Assembly (NCBI GenBank): GCA_910586485.1
Contig: CAJUIA010000006.1
Span: 84,637 to 148,636, forward strand
Source: an uncultured Acetatifactor sp.
GTDB taxonomy: Bacteria > Bacillota > Clostridia > Lachnospirales > Lachnospiraceae
DNA length: 64,000 nucleotides
Direction of reading: 5' to 3'
Below, one piece after another: positions 38,713 through 47,901 of this stretch. The notes beneath the pieces are model-generated. The model made no database searches, was not told the DNA's origin, and saw nothing but the letters and a program-made list of their open reading frames with translations. The first letter of the stretch is position 1. Each line of letters opens with the position of its first letter. The position numbers and the translations under genes are program-made.

Positions 38713-41134
38713 GAAAGGAAAGAGAATTATTCGGAGTCTGGCGGCTCTGGTCCTTGCGGGCAGCGTCGGGTCAGCTTCTATCAGCGCACAGGCCTATGTG
38801 CCTACCAACAGGGATACGAAGGTGGCGCCGGAAAAGGCGGAATATACGCCGGAGGAATATTCGGATTATGAGCTTCTGTCAGAGACCGGGACGGTCAGGT
38901 ATTACTGGCGGGAGGATCGGGATATTCTGGCTATCGTTGACAAGCAGACGGGCTTCTGCATCAAGACCGGGGCGGACCTGCCTTTCTCCGGCGACGTGAA
39001 GGATGCAGTGAAGGCTTTGGAGAAGGCGGATGCGCAGGCGGCGGAAATTCTGGCAGCGGCGGAAAGCTATCCGGATGACTTAAACGCTACCTATGTGGGC
39101 ATTGCCAATTCCCTGATTACGGTGGAGTACTATGAGAGCGACAAGATCAAGTATCTGTCCTCGGCTTCGGAATCCGGCGTGGAGTCGGTTTTAAGCAAGG
39201 TGACAGAGGGGAAATACTGTCTGGACATTCATTTCACCGGCATCGACGTACAGATCAAGGCCTACCTGACATTGGGAGAGGACAGTGTGGATTATTATAT
39301 TCCCCATGGCGAGATGAGCGGGACCGGCTTGAACAAGCTGGCAGCCATTGATATTACGCCCTTTCTGGGAGCCAGCGGCGGACGGATGAACGTGATGAAT
39401 CCGGAGACCCTGGAGTGGGAAACGGTGGATAATTACCGGGTGCCGGGCTATGTGCTGGTACCGGACGGCAGCGGCAGCCTGATCCGTTTTGTGGACAATA
39501 CCTCCACCTTCAATTCTTATGTGGGGGATGTGTACGGAAAGGATTATGCCACGGAGACCTATTACAATTTTGCTTATTATGACGATGTTCCCGTGAAGGA
39601 GCCGGTGATGCCGGTGTTCGGCATTGCCCACGGAGACGGGCAGATGGCCTTTGCGGCCTGGGCCAACCAGGGCGCGGAGTATATGGAGATTATCGTCAAT
39701 CCCGACGGCACCAGAGGCACTACCTACACCTGGGCTTACCCCAGATTTGAGCTCAATATTAACTACTACCAGCTTTACGACGAAAAGGGCAGCGGCTTCT
39801 TTAAGCAGATGGATGAGATTTATCAGTATGACATTGATATGACCTATGCTTTTCTGTTTGGAGACGGCAGCGACGGCACGCCGGCAGCGGATTATACCGG
39901 CATGGCCAGGGCTTACAGGGAATATCTGATTGCGACCGGCGAGCTGACACCCCTTGGGGCACAGGCGGGAGACATTCCCCTGCGTCTGGACTTTATCATG
40001 GCGGATTCCAAGAGCGGTATTGTGGGCAATACCCAGGTCCAGGTGACGACGGCAAAGGACGTGGAGGATATTTTAAATCAGGTGATGTCAAAGGGAATCA
40101 CCAATATCAATTCCGGGCTGATCGGCTGGCAGAAGAAGGGAGAGAGCCTTTCCAAGCCGTACAAGATGAGCTTTTCCGGAGCCATTGGCAGTAAGGGTGA
40201 TTTTAAGGGCCTGATACAGGACTTCCGGGAAAAGGGTGTTGACATTTCCTTTTCCAGAGATGTGATCACCATCAACAAGGATATGATGGGTTACTATAAT
40301 ACGGCGGTGAGGTGTATCAGCAACTGGTACTTAAGCATTGACAAGGAGGCGATCCTGCCGGAAAACGTGCCCACCAGTCTGTTCAGCTATGCCACGCCCA
40401 CGAAGACTGCGTCCTGGATTAACACCCTGGCAGACAAAACCTCGGATTTTTCGGGCAGCCTGACCCTGGCGGAGATGCCTCACGTGCTTACCTCCAACTG
40501 GAACAGGGACGGGGTGGTGACCAGCCTCACGGATGCGGCGGCATTGTACCGGGATACTCTGGAAAAGGTAAACGGGGAGATGCTGTTAAATCTGGAAAAT
40601 CCGCACAGCTACCTTTGGAAATATACGGACCGTTATCTTCAGATTCCGGTGGGAAGCTCCCAGTATGTATTTGAGACGGATTCGGTGCCCTTCCTGGAGA
40701 TGGTGCTGCATGGGACCATGGAGATGTACGCCCCTTACGCGAACTTTTCCTTCTATACACAGGACAGCATGTTAAGGATGATAGATTATAATATCTCGCC
40801 CTCCTTTATCCTCTCCAGAGAGCCTTCCTATAAGCTGGCGGATACCTTTTCCGCGAATTATTATTCCACGGAATATTCTCTGTATGAGGAGCTGATCGGG
40901 CAGGTGTACGGGACGGTGAACGAGGTCTTAAGCCAGGTTCAGGGCTATGAATGGACCTACAGATATGTACCGGAAAACGGAGTGGTGATCAACACTTATC
41001 AAAAGGGCTCTGAAACCAGGTATGTGATCATCAATTATACCGAGAACGAAGTGACTTATCAGGGGATACCCGTGGCACCGGAAAGTGCAGCGGTGACAGG
41101 AGACTCTGGAGAAGGAGGTGTGAGCAATGGCTGA
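38702..41134 (+). CDS. DUF5696-like exported protein
   Basis: The 810-aa protein begins with an N-terminal signal sequence (residues about 8-31, RSLAALVLAGSVGSASISAQA) and then shows beta-rich sequence followed by a long region that looks like a TIM-barrel-related fold (ISFSRDVITINKDMMGYYNTA, TLAEMPHVLTSNWNRDGVV). It appears to match the DUF5696 family, repeatedly found next to YIP1 and sugar permease genes in Firmicutes. No family function is known; the layout suggests a glycan-binding or glycan-processing role outside the cell. It overlaps the gene before it by eleven bases and the permease after it by eight, so translation is tightly coupled on both sides. Confidence 0.7.
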   Translation: MSYKKGKRIIRSLAALVLAGSVGSASISAQAYVPTNRDTKVAPEKAEYTPEEYSDYELLSETGTVRYYWREDRDILAIVDKQTGFCIKTGADLPFSGDVKDAVKALEKADAQAAEILAAAESYPDDLNATYVGIANSLITVEYYESDKIKYLSSASESGVESVLSKVTEGKYCLDIHFTGIDVQIKAYLTLGEDSVDYYIPHGEMSGTGLNKLAAIDITPFLGASGGRMNVMNPETLEWETVDNYRVPGYVLVPDGSGSLIRFVDNTSTFNSYVGDVYGKDYATETYYNFAYYDDVPVKEPVMPVFGIAHGDGQMAFAAWANQGAEYMEIIVNPDGTRGTTYTWAYPRFELNINYYQLYDEKGSGFFKQMDEIYQYDIDMTYAFLFGDGSDGTPAADYTGMARAYREYLIATGELTPLGAQAGDIPLRLDFIMADSKSGIVGNTQVQVTTAKDVEDILNQVMSKGITNINSGLIGWQKKGESLSKPYKMSFSGAIGSKGDFKGLIQDFREKGVDISFSRDVITINKDMMGYYNTAVRCISNWYLSIDKEAILPENVPTSLFSYATPTKTASWINTLADKTSDFSGSLTLAEMPHVLTSNWNRDGVVTSLTDAAALYRDTLEKVNGEMLLNLENPHSYLWKYTDRYLQIPVGSSQYVFETDSVPFLEMVLHGTMEMYAPYANFSFYTQDSMLRMIDYNISPSFILSREPSYKLADTFSANYYSTEYSLYEELIGQVYGTVNEVLSQVQGYEWTYRYVPENGVVINTYQKGSETRYVIINYTENEVTYQGIPVAPESAAVTGDSGEGGVSNG

Positions 41135-42086
41135 AAAGGCTGGAAAAAAGGCAGTGAAGGAAAAAAACGTGAAAGAAATTTCACTGCGCAGGGGCAGGCG
41201 GGCCCCCAGCTATGAGAAACGCCAAAATCGTCTGGGGTATGGATTCATGCTTCCCTGGATCATCGGGTTTGTGGTTTTTACCCTGATTCCCTTCGGAGCC
41301 ACCATTGTCTTAAGCTTCTGTAATGTGAGTACCAATGTTACAGGCTATGACATCACCTTTGCAGGGGGCAGCAATTATTACACGGCGTTCTTCCGCAATA
41401 CGGAATTTGTGCCGGCCTTGGGCGAGTTTATTGCCATGGTGGTGCCCTATACCTTTGTGATTATCATTGTGTCCTTTTTTATGGCTTATCTGCTCAACAA
41501 GATCGAGGTGGGTAAGGGGCTGATGAGAACCATATACTTTCTGCCGGTGATCATTATGTCCGGTCCTGTGATGAGCCAGATTCTGGATCAGGCAGATGAG
41601 GCGGTGCAGATGGCCCAGGGCATGAACAGCGGGTACGAGGGAGTTTTTATTCTGGAGATGATCCGCAGCTATTCCCCCAGGATCGCCGGTTTTATGGGTG
41701 ATGTTTTTGATCAGCTGACCATGATCCTCTGGTTTACGGGAATACCGATTGTTTTGTTTGTCAGTGGGCTGCAGCGCATTAACGGCTCCCTGTATGAGGC
41801 GGCAAAAATTGACATGGCAAATGAATGGCAGATCCTCTGGAAGATCACCATCCCCATGATAAAGCCTACGGCACTGGTGGCTACGATTTTTACCATTGCC
41901 CAGCTGGGAACCTATGACACCAGCGCGATCTATGCGCTGATCAAGACGGCTACGGCCAATACCAACGGCGGCTTTGGCTTTGCTGCCACCTATTCCTGGA
42001 TTTACTGTATCATTGTTTTGATCATTATCGGGCTGGGGTGCCTGATCTTTAAGGAGAGACAGCCAAGGAGGCGGGACATATGGTAA
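41127..42086 (+). CDS. sugar ABC transporter permease (MalF-like), pair 2
   Basis: The 319-aa protein has a long basic cytosolic N-terminus, six helices (MLPWIIGFVVFTLIPFGATIVLSF first) and the EAA loop LYEAAKIDMANEWQILWKITIPMIKP. A large extracytoplasmic insertion lies between helices 3 and 4 (DQADEAVQMAQGMNSGYEGV...). It overlaps the DUF5696 gene and its own partner gene by a few bases. The GGAGGTG ribosome site lies inside the DUF5696 3' end. Confidence 0.9.
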   Translation: MAEKAGKKAVKEKNVKEISLRRGRRAPSYEKRQNRLGYGFMLPWIIGFVVFTLIPFGATIVLSFCNVSTNVTGYDITFAGGSNYYTAFFRNTEFVPALGEFIAMVVPYTFVIIIVSFFMAYLLNKIEVGKGLMRTIYFLPVIIMSGPVMSQILDQADEAVQMAQGMNSGYEGVFILEMIRSYSPRIAGFMGDVFDQLTMILWFTGIPIVLFVSGLQRINGSLYEAAKIDMANEWQILWKITIPMIKPTALVATIFTIAQLGTYDTSAIYALIKTATANTNGGFGFAATYSWIYCIIVLIIIGLGCLIFKERQPRRRDIW

Positions 42087-43024
42087 GAAAGGCAAAAAAC
42101 AAGAATAAAGTAAAGGTCAGGCACGATTTCAAATGGTGGCGCAACCGTATTGCCAGGATGGCCATCTACTTCGTATTGATCTGTGTGGGATTTGTGTATC
42201 TGGAGCCGATTTTTGAGATCATTGCCAAAACCTTTATGTCGGCGGAGGACATAATCGACCCTTCCGTGAACTGGCTGCCCAGAAGTCTGTCCCTGAATAA
42301 CCTGAAGGTAGCCTCCAATGTGCTGAAGGTGGGACCTACATTGCGCAATACCATATTGTGGTCTGCGGGGATGGCGGTGGCCCAGACCCTTGTGTCGGCG
42401 CTGACGGGCTTTGCCCTTTCCCGGTACGATTTCAAGTTCAAAAAATTCTGGTTTGTGATGATTGTGCTGGCCTTCATCGTGCCCACGCCCGTGACCATGG
42501 TGCCCAGGCTGATGATGTTCGTTACAGTGCAGGAGGCTGCGGCCATTCAGTTAATCGGCACGGCGCTTCCGCAGGTGATGATGGCTCTGCTGGGACAGGG
42601 TGTTTACTCTACGGTGTTAATCCTGGTGTTTTACACGGCATTTAACATGATTCCCAGAGTGTTGGACGAGGCGGCGCAGATTGACGGTGCATCTGCCATG
42701 AAGGTGTTCTGGTTTATCGTAGTCAAGATGTCGGCTACCACGATTCTGGTGGTGTTCCTGTTTTCCTTTGTGTGGAATTGGAACGAGACCTATATCACGG
42801 GAACGTTGATGCGGAACAATATCGAACTGCTGCCGGCGAAGCTGAATATGTTTAACAGTGAATTTGATAGTCTTGTCTCTGCCCAGGGAGGCGCATTTAA
42901 GCTGAACGAGGCCTATAAGATGGCGGCGACGCTGATTTCCATTTCGCCGCTGCTGATTCTGTATGCTTTCGTGCAGAAGCAGTTCATCCAGGGCATTGAG
43001 AATACGGGAATTACCGGCGAATAG
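42080..43024 (+). CDS. sugar ABC transporter permease (MalG-like), pair 2
   Basis: The 314-aa permease has six helices and the EAA motif LDEAAQIDGASAMKVFWFIVVKMSA. It overlaps the previous gene by seven bases. The last helix and the tail QKQFIQGIENTGITGE are standard for MalG-type proteins. Its stop codon abuts the outer stem of nested stem-loop element B. This is the last transporter gene before the enzymes. Confidence 0.92.
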   Translation: MVRKAKNKNKVKVRHDFKWWRNRIARMAIYFVLICVGFVYLEPIFEIIAKTFMSAEDIIDPSVNWLPRSLSLNNLKVASNVLKVGPTLRNTILWSAGMAVAQTLVSALTGFALSRYDFKFKKFWFVMIVLAFIVPTPVTMVPRLMMFVTVQEAAAIQLIGTALPQVMMALLGQGVYSTVLILVFYTAFNMIPRVLDEAAQIDGASAMKVFWFIVVKMSATTILVVFLFSFVWNWNETYITGTLMRNNIELLPAKLNMFNSEFDSLVSAQGGAFKLNEAYKMAATLISISPLLILYAFVQKQFIQGIENTGITGE

Positions 43025-43135
43025 TGTGAAGAGAAGTTCTAACTGCCTACGGCAGTTTTCGCTCGCAGCAGAGGCTGCTTCGCGAAGAAATTCTAAGTCT
43101 CACACCGAAGAATGCCTGAAGTGCGGGCATTCTTC
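43024..43135 (+). repeat. nested stem-loop element B after the last permease gene
   Basis: GTGTGA (43024-43029) pairs with TCACAC (43100-43105). AGAAGTTCT (43032-43040) faces AGAAATTCT (43086-43094) with one mismatch. Inside are AACTGCC/GGCAGTT (43041-43057) and GCAGC/GCTGC. Downstream GAAGAATGCC (43107-43116) pairs with GGCATTCTTC (43126-43135). The flanks TAGTGTGAAGAGAAGTTCTAA and CACACCGAAGAATGCCT are shared with element A at 2319, 40 kb away. Confidence 0.75.
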
Positions 43136-43197
43136 CCCAGCGCAGAAATCAGGTGGGCAAAAGCGGCGCGTTGCCCAAGAGGATAAGGAGAGATAGC

Positions 43198-43524
43198 ATG
43201 AGAGATTATGAGAAACCGGAAGTAATTGGAGCAACGGATTTGTGTGAAGGTGTTTATGCAGCCAGCGGCGCTGCAGAAGCAGGTCAGCGTGAGCTTGTGT
43301 GTCAAAGTCAGTATATGCAGGGAGTCTGGCACAGACCGAATACATACACGCCTGGACTGGATCAGGAGCCGGTGATCACCAGACGGGGCTGCGAGGGATG
43401 CTCTGCAGATGATGGAGACGGCTGTAAGATTTTGAAGGGAAAGACGGACGATTTGAACAGGGAAGGTGTGTTTAAGCCCACCTGGGAGCAGCAGGGCATG
43501 AATCCGGATACCGAAGTGTGGTGA
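43198..43524 (+). CDS. small Cys-containing protein with EKP...EGVYAASG N-terminus, unknown function
   Basis: ATG 43198 has AAGGAG nine bases upstream and gives 108 aa; an in-frame upstream start lies inside the repeat. The N-terminus MRDYEKPEVIGATDLCEGVYAASG is reminiscent of short Firmicute peptides in which an EKP and an EGVYAASG-type block precede a variable region. Five Cys follow, two as GCEGC. There is no hydrophobic signal sequence. The Ala-Ser-Gly step could be a processing site of a leader peptide, but no maturation enzyme (radical SAM, lanthipeptide synthetase or peptidase transporter) is nearby. It lies between the transporter and enzyme halves of the operon. Function unknown. Confidence 0.7.
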   Translation: MRDYEKPEVIGATDLCEGVYAASGAAEAGQRELVCQSQYMQGVWHRPNTYTPGLDQEPVITRRGCEGCSADDGDGCKILKGKTDDLNREGVFKPTWEQQGMNPDTEVW

Positions 43525-43552
43525 ATCTCGGATTTAATTACGACATGGAGGT

Positions 43553-44599
43553 ATGGATTTGCAAAGAAAAAGATTGAAGGCAGGAGCCTTGGCAGCAGCG
43601 CTGGCGTTGGCTCTGGCAGGCTGCGGGGGTCCTGCAGGCCCGGAAACGGAAAACGGACAGATGTCCGGGGACGTGAGCGGAATTGCAGGAGCTGACGGAG
43701 AGGCAGAGAATGCAGGCGGAGAGGCCAGTGAAATAGAGAAGAATGAAGGCGGCTATCGGGTAGGCAGTTCCCTGTCCGGCGCTTATGTAGATCCCAATGA
43801 AAAGCCGCCGGAAAAGGAAGCAAAGGCGGCGGGCTTCACCTACGACAGGGAAGGTCTGACCTATGAGCTGGTCTGGTCCGACGAATTTGATTATGAGGGA
43901 GAGCCGGATCCGGAAAAGTGGAGCTATGAGACGGGGGCAGGAGGCTGGGGAAACCATGAGCTGCAGAATTATACTCCCGGAGATAACGTAACGGTAGCGG
44001 ACGGTTTGATGACCATTGAGCTCAGGAAGGAAGAGGACGGTCAGTATACTTCTACCAGACTGGTGAGCCGGGGCAAGGGGGATTGGACGTACTGTAAGGT
44101 GGAAGCTTCTTTGAAGCTGCCCTCAGGCCTGGGTACCTGGCCGGCATTTTGGATGATGCCTACGGATTCTGCTTACGGCGGCTGGCCCAAATCAGGCGAG
44201 ATCGACATTATGGAGCATGTGGGCTATGACCAGGATGTGATTGTGGAAACGGTACATACCGAGAAGTATCATGGCGGGCAGGGGAAGGGCAAGAGCTTTC
44301 CCACGGCGGGAGTCAGTGAGGATTTCCATACCTATGGGGTGGAATGGCTGCCGGACAAAATGATTTTCAGCATTGACGGGGAAGAGAAATTTATCTATGA
44401 TCCCTTTAATTATAGTCAGCGGCCCACCTGCGAAATATGGCCCTTTGACAGGGATTTTTTCCTGATCTTCAATCTTGCTTTTGGGGGAGACTGGGGCGGC
44501 GCGAGAGGGACGGATGACTCTTATTTTCCCGTGGAATATCAGGTGGACTATGTGCGGGTGTATCAGAGCCCGGAGATTATGGAGCTGACAGAGCAATAA
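43553..44599 (+). CDS. exported GH16 beta-1,3(4)-glucanase lipoprotein (laminarinase-like)
   Basis: The 348-aa protein has a lipoprotein signal (AALALALAGCGG, Cys about residue 23), an acidic linker and a GH16 domain from about residue 100. It shows LVWSDEFDYEGEPDPEKW, GGWGNHELQNYT and the catalytic motif GEIDIMEHVG, with nucleophile and acid/base Glu both present. The motif with an extra Met (EIDIME) marks the laminarinase branch. It would cut beta-1,3-glucan at the cell surface. GGAGGT abuts ATG 43553 too closely; TTG 43559, six bases after it, may be the true start. The next gene encodes a glucan phosphorylase. Confidence 0.92.
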   Translation: MDLQRKRLKAGALAAALALALAGCGGPAGPETENGQMSGDVSGIAGADGEAENAGGEASEIEKNEGGYRVGSSLSGAYVDPNEKPPEKEAKAAGFTYDREGLTYELVWSDEFDYEGEPDPEKWSYETGAGGWGNHELQNYTPGDNVTVADGLMTIELRKEEDGQYTSTRLVSRGKGDWTYCKVEASLKLPSGLGTWPAFWMMPTDSAYGGWPKSGEIDIMEHVGYDQDVIVETVHTEKYHGGQGKGKSFPTAGVSEDFHTYGVEWLPDKMIFSIDGEEKFIYDPFNYSQRPTCEIWPFDRDFFLIFNLAFGGDWGGARGTDDSYFPVEYQVDYVRVYQSPEIMELTEQ

Positions 44600-44612
44600 G
44601 CGGCGGAAAGGC

Positions 44613-47600
44613 ATGGTTATTAAGATGAGCAATTACAGATTAGACGGTGACAAATTTATCATTGACAATTATACGGAGGTTCCGGCTTTTTCCAGCTTCC
44701 TGCCCGGACTTTCCGGGGTGAAGGGGATTCCGGTGTGGTCCTTTTACACCAACAGGGGGCAGGGGATCAACAGCTTCGGCATCCATCATAAGGGGAATGC
44801 CATCATGGAGTTTAATTCTGCCAATACTGCATATGAGAATACGCCTGTCAAGGGCTTCCGCACCTTTATCCGGGTGGACGGGGAATATTATGAGCCTTTC
44901 TGCGCTTATGAGCCGACGGCAAAACGCCGGATGGAGATTGAAAAGAACGTGCTCACCATCTCCGAGGAAAGCCACGGCTTGAAGGTAACGGTGTGCTATA
45001 TCATCCTGCCGGGGGAAAATATCGGCGCCCTGGTGCGCAGGGTAACAGTGGAAAATATAGGCGGCGGGGCTCATGAGCTGGAAATCCTGGACGGGATGCC
45101 CCAGATCATCCCTTACGGGATCCAGAACGGGCAGTACAAGGAGATGTCCAATCTGTTCAAGAGCTGGGCGGACATCAAAAATATTGAAAACAAAGCGCCC
45201 CTTTATACCATGCGGGCCTCCAGTGACGATTCGGCGGAGGTTTCGGAGATTCAGGGAGGATATTTTTATCTGGCTGTACAAAACGGCGAGCTGCAGCCGG
45301 TGTTGTATGATAAAAACGTGATCTTCCACTGGGACCATTCCATGGTCAATGCCGTGATCTTCCGGGAAGAGGGCTTACAGGGGGTGCTGGCAAAGGCGCA
45401 ATGCTTTGCCAATAAAGTGCCCTGCGGCTTTATTCCGGTCAAGGTTACGCTTGGGGCAGGGGAAAGCTGTGAGTTTGCGGCCTTTTCCGGTTTTGCCGCC
45501 TCCATCGACCTGCTGAATGATAAGGCGAAGAGCTTCTGTGCGGAGGGGTATGTGGAGCGGAAGGTACAGGAGGCCAGAGAGCTGGTGGCTTCTTTTACCA
45601 AAGACGTGTGGACCAGGTCTGCCAATCCCCTGTTCGACCAGTATATGGAGCAGTGCTATCTGGATAATTTCCTCCGGGGGGGCATTCCCTTTGTCATGGG
45701 GAAAGGGGAGAATCCGGCTGTGGTGCATCTGTTCAGCCGCAAGCACGGGGATCCCGAACGGGATTACAATTTCTTTTCCATTGCGGGAGAGTATTATTCT
45801 CAGGGTAACGGTAATTACCGGGATGTGTGTCAGAATCGCAGAAACGACGTGTTTTTCAATCCTGCCATCGAGGACTTTAATGTGCGCCATTTTTACAGTC
45901 TGGTGCAGATGGACGGCTATAACCCCTTGGAGATCAGACCTTGTACCTTTGTGATTTCGGAGAAAAACAAACAGGCGGCGGAAAAGCTGACGGCAGAGCA
46001 TGTGGAGGATCCGGAGGGCAGAATTGCCGGCGTGCTGGCGGGGCCTTTTACGCCCGGACAGATTACCAACATCATTGCAGCTCACCAGCTGCAGGTAACG
46101 GGGGACGAGGAAGAGCTGGTAAATGGGCTGATCGAGCTGGGCCGGGAGCAGGTTGAGGCAGGCTTCGGCGAGGGCTATTGGAGCGATCACTGGGATTACA
46201 ATCTGGACCTGGTGGAAAATTATCTGCTGGTGTATCCGGACAGGCGGGAGAGCCTGCTGTTTGGGGACGACAGCTATGGATTTTATGACAGTGTGGGAGT
46301 GGTGCGGCCCAGAAGCGAAACCTATGTCATAAATAAGGGAAAAGTACGGCAGTACGGCTCCTTATATCATTGCAAGGAGAAAGCGGCCCGCCCTGGCTTT
46401 GTGGAAAACGGCACCAACTGGTTAAAGGATAAAAAGGGAAATAAGGTGACCACCACCCTGTTTGGCAAGATGATGACCCTGGCGGTGAATAAATTTGCGC
46501 TGTTGGATTCTTTTGGCATGGGCATTGAGATGGAAGGCGGAAGGCCCGGCTGGAACGACGCCATGAACGGACTTCCGGGGCTGTTCGGCAGCGGTATGCC
46601 GGAGACGCTGGAATTAAAGAGACTGGTGGATTTCCTGTTGGAAGAGGCAGGTCGGCAGGCCCCGGAAAAAGAGATCAGCCTGCCTATGGAGCTTACAGCC
46701 TTTATGCGGGATATATATGCCCTTTTGCAGGAGGGCCTTTCCGATTTTGACTATTGGGACAGGGCGGCTTCCCGCAGGGAGCGTTTCCGGGAAGAGATCA
46801 AATTTGAGACCGAGGGCAGTTTTACGGCTCTTTGCTTCCGGGAAATAAAAGCAGTTTTGGAAGCATTTGCAGGAAAGCTGGAGAAAGGCATTGAGCGGGC
46901 CTTTGCGTATGGTCAGGGGATTATGCCCACCTACTTTACCTTTGAGGCGGCGGAGTACGAGCCGATTTTAAACGAAGACGGGACGGCCAAAATCAGCCCT
47001 TACGGACTGCCCGGCGCGCGAGTGAAAAAATTCAGTCTTGTGCAGCTGCCCTTCTTCCTGGAGGGGCCGGCGAGAATGCTTTCCGCCCAGGGGAAAAAGG
47101 ACCAAAAGGCAGCGGAAGAAATGTGTCAAAAGATCAGGAAGACAGATCTGTATGACAAGAAGCTGAAAATGTATAAGACCTCGGAATCCATCGAAGAGAT
47201 TTCCATGGAAAACGGGCGGGTCAGGGCCTTTACTCCCGGATGGCTGGAGCGGGAGAGTGTGTTCCTGCACATGGAATATAAGTATTTTCTGGGAATGCTG
47301 AAGGCCGGTCTGTATGAAAGCTATTATCAGGCAGTGAAGGATGCGCTGATCCCTTATCAGAATCCGGAAATTTACGGGCGGAGCATTCTGGAAAATTCTT
47401 CTTTTCTGGCTTCCTCTGCCAATCCGGACCCTTCCGTACACGGTCAGGGCTTTGTGGCCAGACTGTCCGGCTCCACGGTGGAGATGCTCTCCATGTGGCT
47501 GGGAATGTTTTTGGGAGAGGGCGGCTTTACCTTTGAAGAGGGAAAGCTTGGCTTTACGCTTGCGCCCAGGCTTTCGGGAGACATGTTTGACGAAAGCGGG

Positions 47601-47813
47601 GAAGCTTCCTTTATGCTGTTGGGGAGCTGTAAGGTTACTTATCATAACGAGTCCGGAAAAAATACCTACGGCGAGGACGGCGTGAAGGTATGCCGTATGG
47701 AGCTGGCAGGGGAAGACGGCCGCTTTACGGTGGCGGGTGATCGTCTTGGCGAAGCGCAGGCACGGAAGCTCAGAGAGGGTAAAATTTCGGAGCTTCATGC
47801 GTATCTGGCGTGA
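44613..47813 (+). CDS. beta-glucan phosphorylase of the GH94/GH149/GH161 group, probably GH161 beta-1,3-oligoglucan phosphorylase
   Basis: The 1066-aa cytosolic protein has the N-terminal beta-sandwich and (alpha/alpha)6 barrel of inverting disaccharide phosphorylases. The region GGRPGWNDAMNGLPGLFGSG contains the Asp-centred catalytic motif equivalent to DWND of cellobiose phosphorylase. At over 1000 residues it is longer than GH94 cellobiose or laminaribiose phosphorylases (about 800-910) and fits GH149/GH161. It would release glucose 1-phosphate from beta-1,3-oligosaccharides using phosphate. Either ATG 44613 or 44625 may start it; AAAGG upstream favours the first. The flanking GH16 and GH94 genes support the substrate. 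The exact family needs a profile search. Confidence 0.72.
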   Translation: MVIKMSNYRLDGDKFIIDNYTEVPAFSSFLPGLSGVKGIPVWSFYTNRGQGINSFGIHHKGNAIMEFNSANTAYENTPVKGFRTFIRVDGEYYEPFCAYEPTAKRRMEIEKNVLTISEESHGLKVTVCYIILPGENIGALVRRVTVENIGGGAHELEILDGMPQIIPYGIQNGQYKEMSNLFKSWADIKNIENKAPLYTMRASSDDSAEVSEIQGGYFYLAVQNGELQPVLYDKNVIFHWDHSMVNAVIFREEGLQGVLAKAQCFANKVPCGFIPVKVTLGAGESCEFAAFSGFAASIDLLNDKAKSFCAEGYVERKVQEARELVASFTKDVWTRSANPLFDQYMEQCYLDNFLRGGIPFVMGKGENPAVVHLFSRKHGDPERDYNFFSIAGEYYSQGNGNYRDVCQNRRNDVFFNPAIEDFNVRHFYSLVQMDGYNPLEIRPCTFVISEKNKQAAEKLTAEHVEDPEGRIAGVLAGPFTPGQITNIIAAHQLQVTGDEEELVNGLIELGREQVEAGFGEGYWSDHWDYNLDLVENYLLVYPDRRESLLFGDDSYGFYDSVGVVRPRSETYVINKGKVRQYGSLYHCKEKAARPGFVENGTNWLKDKKGNKVTTTLFGKMMTLAVNKFALLDSFGMGIEMEGGRPGWNDAMNGLPGLFGSGMPETLELKRLVDFLLEEAGRQAPEKEISLPMELTAFMRDIYALLQEGLSDFDYWDRAASRRERFREEIKFETEGSFTALCFREIKAVLEAFAGKLEKGIERAFAYGQGIMPTYFTFEAAEYEPILNEDGTAKISPYGLPGARVKKFSLVQLPFFLEGPARMLSAQGKKDQKAAEEMCQKIRKTDLYDKKLKMYKTSESIEEISMENGRVRAFTPGWLERESVFLHMEYKYFLGMLKAGLYESYYQAVKDALIPYQNPEIYGRSILENSSFLASSANPDPSVHGQGFVARLSGSTVEMLSMWLGMFLGEGGFTFEEGKLGFTLAPRLSGDMFDESGEASFMLLGSCKVTYHNESGKNTYGEDGVKVCRMELAGEDGRFTVAGDRLGEAQARKLREGKISELHAYLA

Positions 47814-47861
47814 AGAGAAGTTCTAAGTTTCACGCCGAAAAACGCAAGGGCAGCGTTTTTC
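47807..47861 (+). repeat. stem-loop element C between the two phosphorylase genes
   Basis: GGCGTGAA (47807-47814), covering the last codon and the stop, pairs perfectly with TTCACGCC (47829-47836). The loop holds one AGAAGTTCT copy. Then GAAAAACGC (47837-47845) pairs with GCGTTTTTC (47853-47861). The order and the CACNCCGAA junction match elements A and B although the stem bases differ. Confidence 0.75.
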
Positions 47862-47901
47862 AAGTCTTGCGATGATTTATAGATTGAAAGGAACAAAAAG
47901 C

